DNA from: Siphlonurus alternatus
Lineage: Eukaryota; Arthropoda; Insecta; Ephemeroptera; Siphlonuridae
Reading direction: 5' to 3'
Assembly (NCBI GenBank): GCA_949825025.1
Contig: OX463788.1
Coordinates: 32,304,878-32,368,877 of the forward strand
DNA: 64,000 nucleotides
The notes below the pieces were generated by a model that was not told the DNA's origin, did no database searches, and saw only the letters and a list, made by a program, of their open reading frames with translations. How positions within the stretch are numbered: position 1 is the stretch's first letter; the number at the start of each line of letters is the position of its first letter. The position numbers and the translations under genes were made by a program. Below are positions 1 through 11,200 of the stretch, one piece after another.

Positions 1-261
1 AGGTTGAAACATTGTTTTTTTTTTTTGCAGGAAGGGTACTGTACTTGTAATTTTAAATTGATGTTATTAAATACAAATAGTGTGCAGATACAATTAAACA
101 TAAATAAATCAGAAATATAATATATATAGAACGTACAACATAAACACAAAAAGAGTTATAGAACAGAATATTAAATTAAATTTTTTTTTAAAAAATTGAT
201 AAATATAAAATAGTTAATAATATACATATTATTGTAATGAAAATACATTAACTCTGGAGAC

Positions 262-655
262 AAAACAATATCTCCTTTGGCATAATCAAATCAATAAAAG
301 ATTTAGTTCTAGCAATACAGACATTTAGATAGTATTAACTGAAAACCTGAAGACATAGTTTATAAATACAAGTTGAGTCAGCAGTATGAACTTTAAGTTT
401 TACAAAATAAACAATACATGTAAATAAATAAAAAATTACATAAATGGCATATTCATTAATTGATTTTATTCTAGCAGGACAAATATTGAAATGATATTGA
501 CTGGATTACATAATTTGCAAATACAGGTTGGTTCAGCTGTGTGAAATTCAGGAGATTTACATATTAAATGGTGAAAGCCATGCACAGCCTGACGAGTTGT
601 TTCATGTCTTAGGTTAGATTTGTCCAATTGAGGGAAACACCATGCCATACTATAC
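262..655 (-). mobile_element. LINE 3'-end fragment (non-LTR retrotransposon relic)
   Basis: On the minus strand, 466-648 translates to a peptide (FPQLDKSNLRHETTRQAVHG, then a Cys/His cluster) nearly matching the C-terminus of the reverse transcriptase at 10470-11519. It also matches the 3' untranslated part of that LINE (gtctcc...ggcataatc) down to about 262. It is a dead, 5'-truncated, internally rearranged copy in a sarcoglycan intron. Positions 1-260 are AT-rich with nothing else recognised. Confidence 0.75.
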
Positions 656-701
656 TACTATACTTGTAATGTAATGTATTTTTTGCCTTAACTGTGAAGT
701 G

Positions 702-867
702 CAGGGGCGGATCCAGCCCGCGGCTTTGGGGGAGGGGGCGGTGCCCTATCCCGCAATGTTAAATTTTGGAGTGGGAGGGGGGCGATGGGTGGGGGTGGTA
801 ATACCTTCAATGTATTTTGGGACCTTTGGGGGGGGGGGGGGGCGATCCCCCCTTGGATCCGCGCCTG
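702..867. mobile_element. hAT-type MITE, copy 1 (CAGGGGCGGATCC family)
   Basis: The terminal inverted repeats are CAGGGGCGGATCC and, at the right end, GGATCCGCGCCTG. The element is flanked by perfect 8-bp direct repeats GTGAAGTG at 694-701 and 868-875, the hAT signature. The interior is G-runs on both arms and has no coding capacity. Nothing else is seen between 876 and 1215. Confidence 0.85.
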
Positions 868-1215
868 GTGAAGTGCAATATTTGCCAAGTTGAAGTTTTG
901 TGCTGAATCTTTGTGTAACTGCTTGTATGTAATATTATGTAGATTAACCCTCTAAAAAATGGCAGTGTGCACCAGAAATGCTAGAAAAAATGTTTGTAGT
1001 ATAAACTTATTTAACTTAATATTATATCTTTAAAAAATTATAGCAAAATATTATAAATTAAATTATTAATAAATTATTTAATTGTTGTTAAATTATTAGT
1101 AGTAAATTATTTCTTTTAAGTATGTGAGTCTGTTAAACAATTGTTTATTTTAAATACATGGATTCTCTCTTGGTCAGCGTATAAATATATCTCATAATAT
1201 TGTATTGTTGTTCAG

Positions 1216-2478
1216 CTGGAAGCAGAGGAGGTACAACTTCGAGCCACTGCCGAGTCATCACCTGCCCCACTGCCTCCACATTCACGCCCAACACCCGAAG
1301 AAGGAGAGGGGGAAGCAGCCAGAATCTGGCATGCCCCTCCATCTCGCGTCAATGTCCCTCAGCGCAGCTATGCCCATGAATTTGTGGTGACCATTTTGGT
1401 GCCCATGCTGGTTCTGTTGCTGCTGGTTATGCTGTTGTCGCTCATCCTGTGCTTTCACCACGAGGGAATGTGAGTTACATACAATCAAACTAACAATTGC
1501 ACTTTCTACAATCATGCAGCTTCTCATGATTTTATGATTCCATTGGTGCTACAATATCACCAAATTGTTACATTTTTTTCATCAAACAGATAGAGATGCT
1601 GCATGTAAAATTTTCATGTGTACCTGTTATTTTTATGTCGTTGAATTTTTTGTCTAGCACCCTTTAGATTAGTTTGAAACTTTTATCTTAAACTCTTAGT
1701 GCTGTGACAACATCCTGAGTATGCTCAAAATGTACCGTATTACAATTATTTTACACTAGAACTAATTCTGGTGTACTGAAGAAGCGCGGATCCAGGAGTG
1801 GGGTGGGGGTGGGGGGGAGGGAAAGGATTTTGGATTTAACATGGGCAATATAGGTGTTTCCCCCACTACAATTTTTTTTAACGTTAGGCAGCCCCCCACC
1901 ACCACCCTGAAATTTTTTTCTGGATCCGAGCCTGGTACTGAAACTTACTGTACCCTGATAATTGTACTATAAATTGTTTGTGTTCGTTGTAATTGTCAGA
2001 ATTTTGAATTTTTAAAAACTAGCTAAAGTGTAGTTCTTTGAATCATAGAAAAGAATTGTTGTTGTACAGAAAGAGTCATATCCATGTTTAACAAAAAGAC
2101 AATTTCTTATCTTTCGTAAAGAAATAACAACCTTATACCTGCATAATGTATGTCCATTTTTGAAAGCCTCATATATTCGGTATACAGTATATGTGTGTTG
2201 ATATATATGATATGTGTATAAACTATATAATTATGTTCTGTGTTCTCATTTTTATACAAGTATCTTCTACAGGGAAAGAGGTAGATAAAAATTCAATGGT
2301 TGGGTCTCAAGAACTATTTGTACTTGAGGTAGGATCAATTTTGAATTAACCGAGGCAATATGCCACATCATGCACTTCTTTAGCAAGCAAGCATTGTATG
2401 TAGCAGATGCTAAGTAAGCCATCTAATACTAATTTCAGATATAAAAGCTGATTCATTGGGACAGGGGGAGAAAAATAT

Positions 2479-2514
<36 letters not shown>

Positions 2515-2852
2515 CCAAACTACTGGTCTCTTTTTCCTTGTAATATAATGCAACAATGCTACCTTAATTGTTTTTCATGTTATATGTGTGACTTGCAGGG
2601 AGGATTATGGGTCTGATGAATATTTTGACTCTATATTTAATATCTGTGAGGACTATTGGAGGTAAGATTATTTTTTGATGCAGTGCAGTTAACAATTAAC
2701 AAAGCTTGTCTACAAATTATTAAAATGACTAGATTTTTTTTGGCTTGTTTTGTGATTTTGTTGATAGGTTGTATTTTTGTTATAATTAACCTTGCATTTT
2801 CAATATTTCATAGAAATAAGAGATTAATACATTTGTGCTTCAATGGCACTAT

Positions 2853-2927
<75 letters not shown>

Positions 2928-4395
2928 TTCATTCATTCATTCATTCATTCATTCATTCATTCATTCATTCATTCATTCATTCATTCATTCATTCATTCAT
3001 TCATTCATTCATTCATTCATTCATTCATTCATTCATTCATTCATTCATTCATTCATTCATTCATTCATTCATTCATTCATTTGTTTATTTTGTTATTCAT
3101 TTTAATCCAGAATCGCATCAAAAACGTTGAGAACTGTATTTAATGTGTCTTCTGTGTAAGCCAGAACATTGTACTTAAGTTTTATTCCTTACAGTCCCTT
3201 CAAGGAGCCGATCTATTAATAAATTATGAACATGCTACGTATGATAATTATGATTCTTGCTTATCACTTAAAATTTATTTAGACTTTCACTTTTCTGTAA
3301 TATTGCCTTATTTCTTTATATTTGCAGTGGTTTGTGTGAACATATTCCTTAACTCTGTTTGTAATATACGGTACGTTTTTTTACTTCAAAATATTAAATC
3401 TTGGGGTGCCGTTTCAGAAGCAAGCGTAACAAGGAGGTTCCAGAGGTTCAGATGGTTCAATATGCAGCAGTTCACCGTGCTACGGACACACTACGTTCTG
3501 TATCGATGCGTCGTGCACCTAGCCACATGTCTACGCCCGAGCGTGCAGCTTCATCTGCCCTAGGGGGCAACAGTCTAGCTTCACGCTCTCTCACAGCCAG
3601 TCCCAACAGCTCTCTACCACGTAGCACTAGTCCTAGGTGAGTAAACAAGAGAGCAAGTCTTAGAAGTAGTGTTAAATACACATTGAGTGAAGTTTTTTTA
3701 TTTGACTTAATTTAAAGTTTAAAAAATTAAAAATAATGGAGTACACATTGTTGTATTCATGTGTTCTATTTTCGTACTGACAATGGAGTATCGACTTTTT
3801 TTTATTGCAGAAATGGATAGAGGGTGCAAAGTTATGCTACCCTGATTTTTTTCAGATTTTTTACAGCTCTGAAAGTATTTTTAAAAAATTATTGAAAGTC
3901 CTTTTTGTGACGTCACGAGGCGCCTCTCCTTAAGAAAAAGATAGGACTTGCCGCCGTGTGACATCACAAAAAGGACTTTCAATAATTTTTTTAAAAATAC
4001 CTTCAGGGCTCTAAAAAAACTGAAAAAAAAGAGTGTAGCATAACTTTGCACCCTCTATCCATTTCTTCAATAATAATAATAAAAAATATTGAGGTCAATA
4101 CTCCATTGTAAGATCAAACATGAAATCTTGCTTTGGTAACAGGACAGTTATTGCTAGCTATCAATGAATTGGTAAGCTTTGTGAAATCTAATTTTTGTGT
4201 TAATTACTACTTAAAAAAAAAAAAAAAAAAAAAAAAAAACGTTTTACTTATTATTTTCCTTATTTTGTTATTGTATTATTTGTTCATTGCGTTTTTATTT
4301 TATTTTTTTAAAGAAAATATTGAAAATAATATATGAAACCTCCTTGCATTTTTTTTAAAGACATTTTTGGGAGCAAAAATAATTGACCATCTATA

Positions 4396-4463
<68 letters not shown>

Positions 4464-4792
4464 TATATCTTGACTAATCTACTGAATTTTTGACTAATTG
4501 ATTCTCATTATGCAGGCCTGCATCAGATAACAGTTGCTACATGAGACCAAACCCGCCACCTTACGCTGGACCTTTTAACAAGTAAGTACTTGTACAGTAC
4601 ATACATTCTTTATAAGAACATTTCTAAACAACTAATAACATATTATATATTTTAATATGAATTTTAAGCTTTTTAAGTTTTTAAATTGACAAAATATTTG
4701 TAGTTTTCTCATTATAAGAGTGACAAAACTAACATTTCTTACAAGTGTTTAATGATTTTACGCACAGTTCGTATGCTCGCTCAGACTTCTGA
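1216..4792 (+). CDS. SGCE: Alpha/epsilon-sarcoglycan, 3' half (partial gene)
   Basis: Sarcoglycans are single-pass proteins of the dystrophin-glycoprotein complex at the muscle plasma membrane. Five coding exons are visible: 1216-1469, 2599-2661, 3418-3636, 4516-4581 and 4768-4792. All have AG/GT borders and matching phases, and together give 208 residues ending in TGA at 4790-4792. The first exon encodes a Pro-rich, acidic juxtamembrane stretch, then a transmembrane segment (VVTILVPMLVLLLLVMLL) and CFHHEGM. The tail continues SKRNKEVPEVQMVQYAAVHR, which parallels the EGVEKRN...TPDIQLVHHS...STKELR tail of vertebrate epsilon-sarcoglycan. The C-terminus is Pro-rich (RPNPPPYAGP) and ends SYARSDF. 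The cadherin-like extracellular exons must lie left of the window. Alpha and epsilon paralogues cannot be separated from this part; many invertebrates have a single gene. Confidence 0.85.
1781..1934. mobile_element. hAT-type MITE, copy 2
   Basis: It has the same GCGCGGATCCAG...CTGGATCCGAGCCTG ends as the copy at 702. The 8-bp target duplication GTACTGAA (1773-1780 and 1935-1942) is perfect. The intron otherwise shows a (TA)n run at 2484-2513. Confidence 0.8.
2599..2661 (+). CDS. SGCE: Probable cassette exon of the sarcoglycan gene
   Basis: This 63-nt exon (acceptor ttgcag, donor gtaaga) is a multiple of three. The flanking exons are phase-compatible without it: AT|A joins as isoleucine. It inserts an acidic, aromatic peptide (EDYGSDEYFDSIFNICEDYW) directly after the transmembrane segment. 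Skipping it gives a tail closer to the vertebrate CRREG-EKRN junction. Alternative use is inferred, not shown. Confidence 0.6.
2747..3081. repeat. Dispersed repeat leading into (ATTT)n and (ATTC)n microsatellites
   Basis: About 100 bp (2747-2850) is nearly identical to 33042-33151. In both places it runs straight into (ATTT)n. Here the tract is about 75 bp of ATTT (2851-2926), then about 155 bp of ATTC (to 3081). Reading frames through this block (LFIYLFIY..., HSFIHSF...) are repeat translations, not proteins. Confidence 0.85.
3777..4109. mobile_element. Foldback MITE, GAAATGGATAGAGGG family, copy 1
   Basis: The two arms are near-perfect inverted copies: ACAATGGAGTAT...GCAGAAATGGATAGAGGGTG on the left, with the complement ending ATACTCCATTGT on the right. 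They meet at a short CG-rich centre near 3920-3950. The element lies in a sarcoglycan intron and has no coding capacity. Related copies are at 20676 and 46210. Confidence 0.8.
4397..4462. repeat. (AATC)n microsatellite
   Basis: About 16 tandem AATC units lie in the sarcoglycan intron just before the 4516 exon. A run of about 27 A lies at 4213-4239. Confidence 0.9.
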
Positions 4793-5968
4793 CTGCCAGC
4801 CCAGCCCAAGATGTGGTACTGCTGAACACATCACAGCAACTGTGCCACATGAGGGCTGCTCTGAAGACATCTCCTCCTGCTCCATCGGGTCCACCCTTCA
4901 CCTAAAAATTAAGGTTGCCAGCAAGCTGTAGGCTTATAGTTAATGTGGTCACAAGTGATTCTTGTTTTCTGCTGTCAGAGTCATGACCTTTATGATGTTC
5001 AACCAGATGGGTAGGCAGGCTGGTAAGCAGCTAGTTTTTAGTTAAAATCCTGCATGCAATTTATAATAACACTAACTGAGACTTAACTAAAGAGAATTAA
5101 TGTCAAATCAATGTCTAAATTACTATTATATAATCCTGTTCTATAATTTTGTGTCAATGTTTCTATATGTCTATATGTGTATATTTATTTATCTATTTAT
5201 TTATGTTTAACTGTATCTATACACAATTTGTGTTTATTAAAATCAATAATCCTATTGCTTATAACTTTTAAATTGTAGTGCATTACAAGGCAAGTGGTTG
5301 TCAAATTTGCTATTTTAAACCTTCTGTATAAATATAATCTACATATATATATTGTTTTACTTTAAGCCGTTAAGTTTTGTTTCGTAATGAAAGGGGGAAG
5401 GGGGGAGTATTATTTTTTTCCTCTGTATATATACACAATAATGAAATCGTCACAATTAATTTTGATTGAGGTCTTACAATAACTGAATATTTGAATTTGT
5501 TGTTATAATAAAGTATACAGTAGCAAATCCTTTCTATCATATTGAGGGATGTTAGGTAAAGAATACTTACTGTCATTGTATAATATATGTTGACTCTTTA
5601 AAATGCATGTCCATGTGGTGTAGAGCAAAGTAATCTAGTCAGCCTGTATGCTGTATTATAGACGTGTAATATACATATAAATGTATACATCTCTTGCATA
5701 TCCTAGTCATTATGAACTTGATCACACAGCATATACTACCTAAATTATTTTTCTTTGCATTGCAAAGCAGTAATGCAGATAATTAATGCTGCCTCAAAGT
5801 TAAATTTAGGTACGTATTATAAGCACACGAGTTATTTATATTCTCTGCATGGCAGAATTCTGGTTGATCAAATTGATTGTATGTTATTTACCTGAAAATC
5901 TTTGTATTATTATATAACAGGGCTGTTTAACTCTTGTCAATGTTCAAATACAGTATAACCATTGACTT

Positions 5969-6152
5969 CAGACGCAGATCCAGAACCAAATTTCGGAGGG
6001 TGGGCGGTGGGGAGCTGTCTCCATAAGGCTAATGTTAAAAAATATATTGGAGTAAATGCCTATATTGCCCATGTTTACTTCAAAATTTCGGGTGGAAATG
6101 AAACTGCACGAAACTGCAGCAGCCCACCCCTCCTCCTCTGGATCTGCACCTG
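5969..6152. mobile_element. hAT-type MITE, copy 3
   Basis: The ends are CAGACGCAGATCCAG and CTGGATCTGCACCTG, diverged members of the CAGGGGCGGATCC family. The target duplication is ATTGACTT (5961-5968) versus ATCGACTT (6153-6160), one mismatch in eight, so it is an older insertion. Confidence 0.75.
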
Positions 6153-7077
6153 ATCGACTTGTAACAAATTACAAATACTTGAAGTCTGTGCTGTACAGAA
6201 ATATGTACAAAAAGTGAGAGGATACTTAAATTTTAGCAGTCTATTTTTCATTTTAATTTGAAGGGCTACCTTCCTCAAACAAGGGGTTAGTGTGTATAAA
6301 GGTATTTCGGTGATTAGGTTTGGACCATTAGGTACACTCTTATACGTGGTTGGCTTAAATACTTGTTGTTTTTTGCCAGAGTCTCATTAATGTTTATCTT
6401 ACAATTAGAGGAGCTTAATATACTGTACTGTATTTAAAGTCATTGCAAACAATATAAATTTCTTTTTTAAGTAGCCTGATACTTAAATACTATACTGCAG
6501 GTTAAAGACATGATCTGCTTATTTAAAATTATAAATTACGATAATTATACATATTGTTTATGGATGGATTAAGCTTTTGAAATAAATTCAGATCACTTTT
6601 TATAAGTTATAATTGTTATGACTATAGCTTATCCCTTGCCTACATTTTAGTTGAAATATATAGTTTTATTGAATATGATGTCATTTGTTTAGCACATGAT
6701 ACACAGTATTATACTAAACATAATTAGCAGCTATATATATAAGCAAAAATAACTGTATAACTTTGCATCTGCTTGTAACTATGATAAAAAAAATGGTCAA
6801 ATAGTAATATTTTATTTATATTTATTTCAACTGTACATTTACACTGCAATAATTAAACAAATAATTAACAAATTATCCCCATATTTTTATTACTAAAGTA
6901 TCAGTACCTTTGACCTACATTCTATTGCCAAGGGATGCAAAATTGCCCTGTTAATTTTTAGGTGTATTGGTGACAAAATTCTCAGTAATCTCTTGCAGCA
7001 TAGGGCGTTTTTGTTGTTGTTTTTAGTCTAAATGTTATGAGAATACCTAAATCCATATGCCGTGCGAGCTGACTTAA

Positions 7078-7332
7078 GGGTAAGGTAACGCCACCAATGT
7101 TAAAAAAAATCCCTCACACAAAAATTCTGAAAAAAAATTAAAATGTTCTCCTCTACACCCCCTATCAGTAGCTAAAATATCAGGTATACAAATTCATAAC
7201 TCAAAAACTAGATCGAATTTGCATACCTGACATTTTAGCTACTGATAGGGGGTGTAGAGGAGAACATTTTAAATTTTTTTCAGAATTTTTGTGTGAGGGA
7301 TTTTTTTTAACATTGGTGGCGTTACCTTACCC
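7078..7332. mobile_element. Palindromic MITE flanked by TTAA (GGGTAAGGTAACG ends)
   Basis: It is an almost complete palindrome: GGGTAAGGTAACGCCACC...GGTGGCGTTACCTTACCC. It is bounded by TTAA at 7074-7077 and 7333-7336. TTAA duplication is the hallmark of piggyBac-type integration. A shorter sibling is at 9154. Confidence 0.8.
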
Positions 7333-7997
7333 TTAACCTAGTTCTGTACAGTACAGTGCTGAATTGACAAAAGTCAATGATATCACAATCAAGACATCTT
7401 AAATATAGTCATGCACAACCACTACTAATTTCTGCAGAATTTTAGGCACATTGATTTATATATGAAATTTGTTTCATAAAGTAGAAATTCAATTATGAAG
7501 TGCCTTGAATTTAATTTTAAGTTGCATATCTGTATTTTAGCATACTGGGTATAATTATGCTACGTGTAAGTAAAAATTATGCCAAATACATTTCTTTACA
7601 TTATTTTGATTTACTGTAGCAGGGCACTTAATGAGGGTGGGTAAAAAAGTTAGATGGAAACAAGTGCTCTAGACACTGGATATTTATCCTCTGCTGCAAA
7701 AGTGAACATAGAAAGCATTTCCAATACAATGTACAGTAAAGTCTGAATAAGGACTTAGCACTATCCCAGAACAAACAAATTATAATACTTCCATTTGGCC
7801 TCAACAAATTATTCAAATATTTTTAACTGGAATCTTTCGTTATCAAATTTAAATAAATAATTTTTAAATGAGATTAAAAGTTTTTAAAAAAAAAAAAAAA
7901 AACAGTTTACCATTAACTTGACTTAGAAGTCACTTTTTTATTATTATTATTAAGAGGAACAATTGCTCTCCAGCTTAAGACAATTATTTAACAACAG

Positions 7998-8003
7998 TTT
8001 ATT
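7998..8003 (-). promoter_or_regulatory. Candidate MIC60 polyadenylation signal
   Basis: AATAAA on the minus strand lies about 235 nt past the MIC60 stop codon. It is a reasonable 3' UTR end, but in this AT-rich sequence the match could be chance. Confidence 0.4.
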
Positions 8004-8235
8004 CAGCCTAAAAAATAATTAGTGCAGCAAAGAAATATGCACTATGTGCCAAATTGAAATCAACCTCAGATAACAAGAAATGGTTGATATTGCTGGAAAT
8101 AATACAACTGCAGCAACTGTAAATAAATTTGTCCCAACAGTTGAGGTTGAGTCTGTTGCTGAATGAGAACTCAACTACAACAGTGCAGGGCACTTGCACC
8201 AAGCATGAGGTACATTGGCCCATTGGGTGGAGGAA

Positions 8236-11200
8236 CTACTGAGAGGGCTTGGCAGCAGGGGAGGGCTGTTCTGAACTGATGACTCGCTGTTGCACCAACA
8301 AAGAAGCATATGAGGCCAGTGTGCTGGCCACATGCTGTACTTCAAGCATGAGTCGAGCCTCCTCCAACCATCCACTTGCTGCATACTGTGCTGGGCCTTG
8401 CAGCAGGTTCATGTAGCGGACAGCTTGTAACAAGTCACCTTGATCCACGAAGTACCTGAAACCATAATTTGCATTGTCACACATTGGCATTATTACAATA
8501 GTAATAATAAAGTTATGGTAAGATTTCTGTACAAGCAATGAAGAGATGTTAAACAACAGATGAGCCACTTACTTGGCTCGGTCTAGGATGCCATTGTTGT
8601 CGAGCTGGGCGAGTTCAGACGAATCATTGGCCAACTCCTGGTCCCTGATTGGAGCAACAGGTTGCACCAGAGATGACGAGCGCAGGTATGACAGCAGGTA
8701 CGTTGACAGGGAGACGTGTGAGCCATCACGTATCATTGACACCTTCCTCGCCACTTTCTCCACATTATGGAACCTTGCCTTGAGGGATGGTTCAGTGTAA
8801 ACACCTCTATTCACCTGTACACACAAATTTAAATCAGAAAGTTACTTTTCTGACACAATGAATAACTTGCATGATATATGATACAGTATATATTATACTT
8901 TATAAACGCTGTATGCTAGAGTTTTGAAAATTAAACTAGTTTAACTCTAATATGGTCTTATCTTGCTTGACAACCTTTTTTTTCATGCAAAACCAATATT
9001 AATACACTTTAATTAAACTTTTATGAACCTGACTTCTGTTACATCTGCGCATGCGCAAAGATTTTAGAAGAAAAAAAAGCCAGTTTACTGGCGATGGCGT
9101 CATATAAACATTGAAAGCCTTTCTTCATAGCGAGTGACTTTCACTTCACTTAAGGGTAAGATAACGCCACCAATGATAAAAAAAAGTCCCTCACACAAAA
9201 ATTCTGAAAAAAATTTAAAATGTTCTCCTCTACATCCCCTATCAGTAGTTAAAATATCAGGTGTACAAATACGATCTAGTTTTTGAGTTATGAATTTTTA
9301 AAGTTGACTAATTTAACATGGGAATTTGGCGTTACCTTACCCTTAATTGCAATTTCTATACTTTGTGTATCAAGTAAAGTTATTTACTACTGTACATCAA
9401 AAATAATGTATGAAAGTTGATTCAAGTACTTGTGTATTTTCAATATTTCGTGACGTCACGATACATAACTAAAGCTTGGAAGATATAACCAAGTTCCCGC
9501 CCTAACTTTACCGTCTTATTTCTCAAGAAGTATGATATTTATGAACTAAATAAAATAATTAGCAAACGGGAGACTACATTGAAGTATTATCGCACTAAAA
9601 GACACCTTCATTAATATCAAGTAAATATTTAAAAAAAATTATTTCCTCTCGATTACATTGCATGTTATTTTTTTAAATCCCGGACCGCTAATGTCTCGAC
9701 AGATGACGATCGCACCGGCTACAATTTGGCCTGGAATTCTAGAATTCAGGCCTTGCTGGTTATTCCCACCCTTTTCTTTTAAATATGACCATCACAACCT
9801 AAATGGTTAATTTCTTTTAATTTGAATAAGAGCTAATAAGAGCTTCATTTAAGTTTGGATGGATTTAATGATGAAAACAAGTTACTTACCACAGTCTGAG
9901 GAATCATGGCGAGGGTTGCATTCACGAATTCGTCTTCATTGGAGCCACTGAATGCCTGTTTGATGTCACGGATATGAGCATCAATAGGACGCTTTTGGTG
10001 GGTCCAGTCGAGTGCAGGGAAGGGGTTGGTGCCGAGGGAGCGCACCAGGGTGTCACAACTGCGAGACATAGCCAGAAGTTCTACTCCATGCTGAATCTCA
10101 CTCTGGCGTTCTGAAAAGACAACAAAAGTAGATGAATCAAATCACAAGTTACATTGGCTAAGTATATTGCTCATAAATTATTATTAGTCTTTTATTAAAC
10201 ACAAAAAGTGTACATACAACATAGTATTATAAATATATATTCATTATAAATTAACACTGTAATAGAACACATAAAACACACATACAAACTATATATAATA
10301 GTTACAGAATAATAGAGAAAAATAATAAAAGAATATAAAATAAAATAACAGATGATATTAACAGCCTGTTACATCATAATATATCATATATATATAAGCA
10401 CATATATAAAACAAAATATGACATAGAAAATAAATAGAATGAAAAACTCATTGCTATTCAAAATATAGACTATATGAAGTCTCCCTTGGCATAATCGCTG
10501 ATAGGTTTAATTCTAGATTTACAGATATTTAAATGATATTGGCTACAATATTCATTACATAATTTACATACACAGGATTGTTCAGCTTTATGATAACCAG
10601 AGGATTTACAGATTAGATGATGGAAGCCGTGAACAGCTTGGCGAGTTAAGACATTTCTAACATTGGATCTATCCAATTGGGGCAGACACCAATGTTTACA
10701 TGTCATAGCATCAGTGCTGTAAAACTCAGGATTAATATCCTGAGCTTTTTGATTCCTGACAGCTAGAAAATTGGAATATTGATCTGTCATTGGAAGTTTA
10801 AACATTTCTTTGATTTCTGTAATAAAATAATTGGAATCTATCAGTTTATAGGCCAGTCTAGTTTCGGTAAATTTTGACAGACACAATAGTCTTTTAACAA
10901 ACATAGCTTTTACTGATTCTAATTTATCAAAGTTGGATACAGATAAATGAGGCCATACGATTTCAATACCATAAGTGGCCACAGGGGCGACTTTTAAATT
11001 GAATAGTTTGAGCCCTGTTTTGACGGATAGACCAGACAGACCTGAGATAGTGTACATAACGGTGATAGCATTCTTACATCTTTCTGTTATATGTTTAGAA
11101 AAAGAGAGCCCTGTCATTTGAAGTACTATGCCGAGATATTTAAATGAATTTAGGAATTCAATCTTTTGACCGTCACAATAAATTTCATCGTTTTTGCACA

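Larger units (their letters stand above)
4793..8235. other. Tail-to-tail intergenic region, sarcoglycan and MIC60 3' UTRs
   Basis: No further coding exon is seen. The sarcoglycan 3' UTR must begin at 4793, but its end cannot be fixed because many AATAAA-like words occur in AT-rich DNA (for example near 5507). The region holds two MITEs (5969-6152 and 7078-7332) and poly-A/T runs. The MIC60 3' UTR lies just below 8236. Confidence 0.6.

Noticed and set aside
2656..3143. Open frames of 95-149 residues rich in FIYL and HSFI
   Set aside because: They are translations of (ATTT)n and (ATTC)n microsatellites.
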